Positions 5,259-9,114 of a DNA stretch of 9,114 bases are shown piece after piece. The notes beneath the pieces are model-generated. The model saw nothing but the letters and a program-made list of their open reading frames with translations, did not search any database and was not told the origin of the DNA. The first letter of the stretch is position 1, and every line of letters begins with the position of its first letter. Source of the DNA: Phosphoribacter sp964558825 (GTDB taxonomy: Bacteria > Actinomycetota > Actinomycetes > Actinomycetales > Dermatophilaceae); NCBI GenBank assembly GCA_964558825.1, contig CAZLGB010000141.1:1-9114 (forward strand), read 5' to 3'. The position numbers and the translations under genes are program-made.

Positions 5259-5906
5259 ATGTCCACCCCGGAGACCACGGTCGTCCACGTCATGCGCCAT
5301 GGCGAGGTGCACAACCCCGAGGGCGTGCTCTACGGGCGGCTGCCGGGCTATCGCCTCAGCGAGCTCGGGCGCGAGATGGCCCATGAGGTGGCCGACCACC
5401 TCGCCGCCCACGACATCGTCCACGTCGTCGCCTCGCCGCTGGAGCGCGCCATCGAGACCGCCCAGCCGGTCGCGGACGGACATGGGCTGGGCATCCACGT
5501 CGACGGTCGGGTCATCGAGGCGGGCAACTTCTTCGAGGGCAAGGTCGTCGGTGTCGGCGACGGGGTGCTGCGTCACCCGCAGTACTGGCCTAAGCTCGTC
5601 GACCCCTTCACCCCCAGCTGGGGCGAGGCGTATGCCGCGATCGCCAAGCGGATGACCGCGGCGGTCACCGATGCCCGCGAGGCGGCACGCGGGCACGAGG
5701 CGCTCATCGTCTCCCACCAGCTGCCCGTCTGGGTGCTGCGCTGCCGGCTCGAGGGGCGCCGCCTCTGGCACGACCCGCGCAAGCGGCAGTGCTCGCTCGC
5801 GTCGCTCACCTCACTGCACTACCTGGGCAACGAGCTCACGGCGATCGTCTACACCGAGCCGGCCGCCGGTCTGCTCGCCCGTGCTGCCAAGAAGGCCGGC
5901 GCGTGA
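5259..5906 (+). CDS. histidine phosphatase family protein (phosphoglycerate mutase-like)
   Basis: A 215-residue cytoplasmic member of the histidine phosphatase superfamily, which forms a phosphohistidine intermediate. Catalytic features seen: RHG (Arg13-His14-Gly15) in VMRHGEVHNP, the phosphate-pocket Arg in SPLERAIETA (Arg63), the acid residue in VIEAGNFFEG (Glu87), and the second His in VSHQLPVW (His153). SWGEAYAAIAKRM and HDPRKRQCSLASLTS resemble the actinobacterial subgroup that sits between hemL and the cytochrome c maturation genes (Rv0525 in M. tuberculosis). The substrate is unknown, and true phosphoglycerate mutase activity is unlikely on length and context. It probably starts the operon with the TlpA-like, ccdA, resB and ccsB genes: its stop overlaps the next GTG by 4 nt. 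hemL, its usual upstream neighbour, is absent. Confidence 0.92.
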   Translation: MSTPETTVVHVMRHGEVHNPEGVLYGRLPGYRLSELGREMAHEVADHLAAHDIVHVVASPLERAIETAQPVADGHGLGIHVDGRVIEAGNFFEGKVVGVGDGVLRHPQYWPKLVDPFTPSWGEAYAAIAKRMTAAVTDAREAARGHEALIVSHQLPVWVLRCRLEGRRLWHDPRKRQCSLASLTSLHYLGNELTAIVYTEPAAGLLARAAKKAGA

Positions 5907-6577
5907 TCGCTGCCCGTCGGATCGCCCGGGGTCGAGTGCTCGGCGCTGGACTTGTCGTCGCCGCCCTGGTCGGGGCGGTGGCCGGCTGCTCCTCCGACCC
6001 CAATTCGCTCGGCGCGCAGGCGGGAGGCAACCCCAATTCGCGGTATGCCGAGGGGTCCGGTGGCATCGAACAGGTGCCGGCCACATCCCGCGGCGCCGCG
6101 CTTTCCCTGAGCGGCACGACGGTGACCGGGGCGAGTTGGTCCAGGGACCAGCAGGGCTCCGGCAGGGTCGTCGTCGTCAACGTCTGGGGCTCCTGGTGTC
6201 CGCCGTGCGTCACCGAAACCCCGGCCCTGCAACAGGCCTGGGCGGCCTACGAGGCGGCGCAGGCGCAGGTGGCCTTCGTGGGGATCGACACCATGGAGTC
6301 CCCCGAGACCGGGGCGGCCTTCCTGCGCGCCAAGGGCGTCACCTATCCCTCGATCAACGACCAGGCAAGCCAAGGCGCCCCGGTGCTGGCGCTCGCCGGC
6401 CGCGCGCCGGCCACCCCGTCGACCCTCGTGCTCGACCTGCAAGGACGCATTGCTGCGCGCGTCTCCGGCCCGGTCACCGAGGTCACCTTGCGCAATCTCG
6501 TCGACGCCGTGTTGACCGAGTCGGGTCTGCCCACACCGGCAGCCCCCGTCACCCCGGCCCCGACCTCGACACCGTGA
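5903..6577 (+). CDS. TlpA/ResA-like thiol-disulfide lipoprotein
   Basis: An exported thioredoxin-like reductase of 224 residues that, in System II cytochrome c maturation, keeps apocytochrome CXXCH cysteines reduced for haem attachment outside the membrane. Seen: basic N terminus, hydrophobic signal segment (about 12-27) and lipobox AVAGC with lipidated Cys29; a Pro/Asn/Gly-rich linker containing PNS twice; then the thioredoxin core VVVVNVWGSWCPPC with active site Cys99 and Cys102, FVGIDTMES, and the cis-Pro strand TPSTLVLD. A Pro/Thr/Ala-rich tail ends it. The GTG start gives a proper signal peptide, has GAAGG (5891-5895), and overlaps the phosphatase stop; longer versions add a meaningless Arg-rich extension. 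It partners with the following CcdA, which would pass electrons across the membrane. ResA-like role is inferred from context. Confidence 0.93.
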   Translation: MIAARRIARGRVLGAGLVVAALVGAVAGCSSDPNSLGAQAGGNPNSRYAEGSGGIEQVPATSRGAALSLSGTTVTGASWSRDQQGSGRVVVVNVWGSWCPPCVTETPALQQAWAAYEAAQAQVAFVGIDTMESPETGAAFLRAKGVTYPSINDQASQGAPVLALAGRAPATPSTLVLDLQGRIAARVSGPVTEVTLRNLVDAVLTESGLPTPAAPVTPAPTSTP

Positions 6578-7326
6578 CCGACACCATCGCGGCCGGCGCG
6601 CTGCCTGTCGCCGTCCTGGTCGCGGTCCTCGCCGGGCTGGTCTCCTTCGCCTCACCCTGCGTGCTGCCGCTCGTGCCAGGCTTTCTCGGCTATGTCACCG
6701 GGCTCTCCGACACCGCGCTGGCCGACCGGCGCCGCTCGCGGGTCGTGCTCGGGGCAGTGCTCTTCGTCCTGGGTTTCACCGTGGTCTTCCTCGCCGGGGT
6801 GGTGGCCGTGTCGGCCGCCGGTGCCGCGCTGGCGCGCTCGGCAACCCTGATGACCCGGATCGGGGGAGCTCTCGTCATCGTCATGGCGCTGGTCTTCCTC
6901 GGCGTGGGCGCCGGCGCCGGTTCCCAGCGTGAGGTGCGCACCCACTGGCGGCCCGCCGCCGGACTCACCGGAGCGCCCCTGCTCGGCGCGGCCTTCGCTG
7001 TCGGCTGGACCCCGTGCACCGGGCCGACACTCGGCGCCATCTATGCCCTCGCCGCTCCGCTGGCCGGCGACGCCCCCGTCGCGCGCGGGGTGCTGCTGGC
7101 CACGGCATACAGCCTGGGGTTGGGGCTGCCCTTCATCCTCGTCGCCGCCGGCTGGTCGCGCGCCAACCGGGCGAGCGGCTGGCTGCGCCGCCACCAGCGC
7201 GGCGTCCAACTGCTCGGCGGGGGCCTGCTGCTCGTGCTGGGCCTGCTCATGGTGAGCGGCCTCTGGGAGGGCATGATGACGTGGGTGCGGGCCCATCTGA
7301 TCAACGGCTTCCAGGTGGTCCTGTGA
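6574..7326 (+). CDS. ccdA: CcdA-family cytochrome c biogenesis membrane protein
   Basis: CcdA carries reducing equivalents from cytosolic thioredoxin across the membrane to the ResA-like protein. The 250-residue product has about six hydrophobic segments and the paired redox cysteines of the family: Cys29 in FASPCVLPLVPGFLGYVTG and Cys148 in GWTPCTGPTLGAIYALA. Length and motif spacing are normal. The GTG overlaps the TlpA-like stop by 4 nt (GTGA), and no Shine-Dalgarno is visible before it, so translation probably depends on coupling to the upstream gene. It also overlaps resB by 4 nt. Corresponds to Rv0527 in the M. tuberculosis locus. Confidence 0.95.
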   Translation: MTDTIAAGALPVAVLVAVLAGLVSFASPCVLPLVPGFLGYVTGLSDTALADRRRSRVVLGAVLFVLGFTVVFLAGVVAVSAAGAALARSATLMTRIGGALVIVMALVFLGVGAGAGSQREVRTHWRPAAGLTGAPLLGAAFAVGWTPCTGPTLGAIYALAAPLAGDAPVARGVLLATAYSLGLGLPFILVAAGWSRANRASGWLRRHQRGVQLLGGGLLLVLGLLMVSGLWEGMMTWVRAHLINGFQVVL

Positions 7327-8906
7327 GCACCCCGACGACCACACCGGTCCCGGCGTCGGCTCCGGTCCAACCCCGGCTCGGTCCGCTGGGCTGGGCCCGC
7401 TGGGCCTGGCGCAATCTCACCTCGATGCGCACGGCCCTGCTGTTGTTGCTGCTGCTGTCGGTGGCCGCCGTGCCCGGGTCGATCTTCCCTCAGCGCTCGA
7501 TCGACGCCGGCCGGGTCGCCGACTATCTCGCGGCCAACCCCGGGATCGGCCCCTGGCTCGATCGGCTCGGGTTCTTCGAGGTCTTCCAGTCGACGTGGTT
7601 CTCGGCGATCTATCTGCTGCTGGTGATCTCGCTCATCGGCTGCATCGTGCCCCGCTCCCGGCTGCACTGGCACGCGCTGCGTTCGCTGCCCCCGCGCGCG
7701 CCCCAGCGGCTCGCTCGCTTGCAGTCCCACGCCTCGGCGACGTATGCCGGGTCGGTCGCCTCCGCGCTCGAGCAAGCGCGGACTGCCTTGCGGGGCAAGC
7801 GTTTCCGGGTGCACTCCCATGACGACGGCTCGGTCAGTGCGGAGTCCGGCTATCTGCGCGAGACCGGCAATCTCGTCTTCCACGTCGCCCTGTGCGTCGT
7901 CATCGTCGGGGTCGCCGTCGGCCACCTTCTCGGCTGGCGCGGCGATGTCATCGTCCCCGAGGGGCAGACCTTCGCCTCGACGGCCCGGGCCTATCACACC
8001 TTCACCAACGGCGCCTTGGTCGACCCCGCGTCGGTGCCGCCCTTCACGCTGCGGGTCGACCGGATGGATGTGCGCTTCGAGGAGTCGGTGGGCGGGGCGC
8101 AGTTCGGCGCACCGCGCGGATTCACGGCATACACGACGACGGCGGAAAGTCCGGGTGCGGCCACCCGCGAGCAGGCGATCACGGTCAACGAGCCGCTCAC
8201 CATCGACGGAGCCGATGTCTATCTGCTCGGCAACGGCTATGCGCCGGTGGTCACCGTGCGCGACGCGCAGGGGACGATCCTCTATCGCCAGGCCACGCCC
8301 TTCCTCGCCCAGGACGGCTTCTACACCTCGACCGGCGCGATCAAGGTGCCGGCGGCGAGCCCCAAGATGCTCGGCTTCTCCGGATATTTCCTCCCGACGG
8401 CCGACCCGACCTTCGCCAACGGGCCGGTGTCGCAGTTCCCCGCGCTCAAGAATCCTGAGCTCGCGCTGACCGCGTGGGAGGGCGACCTCTTCCCCGGCGG
8501 GCGGGCGCAGTCGGTCTTCACTCTCAACACCAGCGCGCTCACTCCCGTGCTGACGACCGAGGGCAAGCCGCTGGCCTTCCGGCTCAAGCCGGGCGAGACG
8601 TGGACCCTGCCGGACGGGCGCGGCTCGATCACCTTCGAGTCGGTGGCCCGCTTCGCCGGCCTCTCGGTGCGCACCGACCCCGGCAAGGGCCTGACGCTGG
8701 CGGCGGCGCTGGTGACCATCGCCGGGCTGCTGGCCTCGCTGCTCGTGCGCCGGCGGCGGATCTTCGTGCGGGCGGTGCCCGACCCGGACGACTCGTCGCG
8801 TACCCTCGTGACCATCGGCGCGTTGTCCAAGACCGCCGACCCCGGCCTGGCCGTGCTCGTCACGGACCTCGCCGACGCACTCTCCACCGCCGACCGAGGG
8901 AAGTGA
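7323..8906 (+). CDS. resB: ResB-like cytochrome c biogenesis protein (System II, Ccs1)
   Basis: ResB/Ccs1 forms with CcsB/ResC the synthase that moves haem outward and joins it to apocytochrome c. The 527-residue product shows the family pattern: proline-rich cytosolic N terminus; LGWARWAWRNLTSMRTALLLLLLLSVAAVPGSIFPQ (TM1, about 37-52); FSAIYLLLVISLIGCIVPRSRLHWHAL (TM2, 93-110); TGNLVFHVALCVVIVGVAVGHLLGW (TM3, 181-205) with a conserved-looking His187 that may be the haem-facing histidine; a large extracytoplasmic domain; and TM4 (GLTLAAALVTIAGLLASLLV) before the cytosolic tail. The GTG start overlaps ccdA and has AGGTGG (7313-7318). A run of seven leucines in TM1 is coded by mixed CTG/TTG codons, so it is not a simple repeat tract. 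Intact. Confidence 0.95.
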   Translation: MSTPTTTPVPASAPVQPRLGPLGWARWAWRNLTSMRTALLLLLLLSVAAVPGSIFPQRSIDAGRVADYLAANPGIGPWLDRLGFFEVFQSTWFSAIYLLLVISLIGCIVPRSRLHWHALRSLPPRAPQRLARLQSHASATYAGSVASALEQARTALRGKRFRVHSHDDGSVSAESGYLRETGNLVFHVALCVVIVGVAVGHLLGWRGDVIVPEGQTFASTARAYHTFTNGALVDPASVPPFTLRVDRMDVRFEESVGGAQFGAPRGFTAYTTTAESPGAATREQAITVNEPLTIDGADVYLLGNGYAPVVTVRDAQGTILYRQATPFLAQDGFYTSTGAIKVPAASPKMLGFSGYFLPTADPTFANGPVSQFPALKNPELALTAWEGDLFPGGRAQSVFTLNTSALTPVLTTEGKPLAFRLKPGETWTLPDGRGSITFESVARFAGLSVRTDPGKGLTLAAALVTIAGLLASLLVRRRRIFVRAVPDPDDSSRTLVTIGALSKTADPGLAVLVTDLADALSTADRGK

Positions 8907-8915
8907 CAACCCATC

Positions 8916-9114
8916 GTGACCGCCGTTGCCGCGCTGAGCGCCGCCGCTCCGTCACCTGAGCTGGCCGGTGCGGCCAACCTCGTCCTCTATTCGGCGATGG
9001 CCGTCTTCACGGTCGCCATGCTGCTCTTCGCGGCATACCTCGCGGCCCTCGGGCCGGCGCCCAGCCGGCGCACCGCCCCCGCCAAGGCCCTGGTGACCGT
9101 GGGCGCGGGCTCCG
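8916..9114 (+). CDS. ccsB: CcsB/ResC-type cytochrome c biogenesis protein (5' part, runs off the window)
   Basis: Only the first 66 codons are present. The start of the product (MTAVAALSAAAPSPELAGAA, then NLVLYSAMAVFTVAMLLFAAYLA) matches the N terminus of actinobacterial CcsB, whose first membrane helix typically reads NL.VYSAMAVYT. The full family protein carries the WWD haem-handling motif further on, outside this window. The GTG is the first start codon after the in-frame resB stop, with a 9-nt gap; GAGGGAAG (8896-8903) is a somewhat distant ribosome site. Position directly after resB supports the call. Confidence 0.85.
   Translation, partial: MTAVAALSAAAPSPELAGAANLVLYSAMAVFTVAMLLFAAYLAALGPAPSRRTAPAKALVTVGAGS

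Larger units (their letters stand above)
33..9038. repeat. dispersed 8-base word CGGCATAC, 14 copies
   Basis: Exact copies on the plus strand start at 33, 1790, 3421, 5221, 7103, 8125 and 9031; reverse-complement copies (GTATGCCG) start at 1070, 2570, 3718, 5205, 5630, 6043 and 7742. Every GCATAC found in the window extends to the full 8-mer. Flanking bases show no further consensus. Ten copies are inside genes: five encode Ala-Tyr as GCA-TAC, four encode Tyr-Ala as TAT-GCC, and one (3718) is read as GGT-ATG-CCG. Four are intergenic. Base composition alone predicts well under one copy (rough estimate by hand). Function is unknown. Confidence 0.85.

Noticed and set aside
5789..5902. An ATG upstream of the TlpA-like gene
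   Set aside because: It would bury the signal peptide behind a basic extension inside the phosphatase gene; the GTG at 5903 places the lipobox correctly.
5997..6041. Direct repeat ACCCCAATTCGC (5997-6008 and 6030-6041)
   Set aside because: A single 12-bp duplication encoding a PN-S linker repeat in the lipoprotein; too short and isolated to suggest an element or attachment site.
5671..6573. A long N-terminal extension in the ccdA frame
   Set aside because: It overlaps the phosphatase and TlpA-like genes out of frame and reads as Arg-rich nonsense; the GTG at 6574 gives a normal CcdA.
7437..7462. CTG/TTG run in resB considered as a slippage-prone repeat
   Set aside because: The leucine codons are mixed and encode an ordinary membrane helix, so no uniform microsatellite is present.
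7041..8909. A 622-codon open frame on the minus strand opposite ccdA and resB
   Set aside because: Same reason: an antisense shadow of resB with no recognisable domain.
1..9114. CRISPR arrays, insertion sequences, prophage genes, tRNA or rRNA
   Set aside because: No regularly spaced repeats, transposase or integrase motifs, terminal inverted repeats or structural RNA signatures were seen on either strand.

Overview
The window is a dense, GC-rich (roughly 70% GC) stretch of bacterial chromosome. The Rex repressor, the CobA-HemD fusion, a System II cytochrome c maturation operon, frequent GTG starts and 4-nt GTGA gene overlaps all point to an actinomycete. Gene content and protein style suggest Micrococcales, perhaps the Intrasporangiaceae/Dermatophilaceae group; that last step is inference. 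No mobile element, CRISPR array, tRNA or rRNA was seen.

Layout. Positions 50-1328 carry a PlsC-type acyltransferase and a small glutaredoxin-like protein. A 151-bp gap (1329-1479) holds a promoter overlapped by a near-perfect Rex operator. The redox repressor gene rex (1480-2163) overlaps by 4 nt a fused uroporphyrinogen III methyltransferase/synthase gene (2160-3773). A strong hairpin at 3866-3896 lies between that gene and the convergent yceI-family gene (complement 3970-4500), which is divergent from a MarR-family regulator gene (4671-5168). A short hairpin at 5204-5229 follows. The last block (5259-9114) is an operon-like run: histidine phosphatase, TlpA/ResA-like lipoprotein, CcdA, ResB and the start of CcsB, with overlapping or nearly touching genes.

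How the genes fit together. The flanks match the classical actinobacterial haem/cytochrome locus. In Mycobacterium tuberculosis the order is acyltransferase, glutaredoxin-like, hemA, hemC, hemD, hemB ... hemL, phosphatase, TlpA-like, ccdA, resB, ccsA; Streptomyces has rex directly before hemA-hemC-hemD. Here hemA and hemC are absent between rex and hemD, and hemB and hemL are absent between hemD and the phosphatase, where a yceI/marR pair sits instead. The retained hemD looks intact. The locus therefore keeps redox control, one tetrapyrrole enzyme and cytochrome c maturation, but none of the enzymes that supply hydroxymethylbilane. Whether those genes moved or were lost cannot be told from this window.

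A second unexplained signal is the 8-base word CGGCATAC (reverse complement GTATGCCG). It occurs 14 times, seven per strand, far above what base composition predicts. Two copies face each other to form the hairpin after marR, reminiscent of DNA-uptake-sequence pairs that double as terminators in Neisseria.
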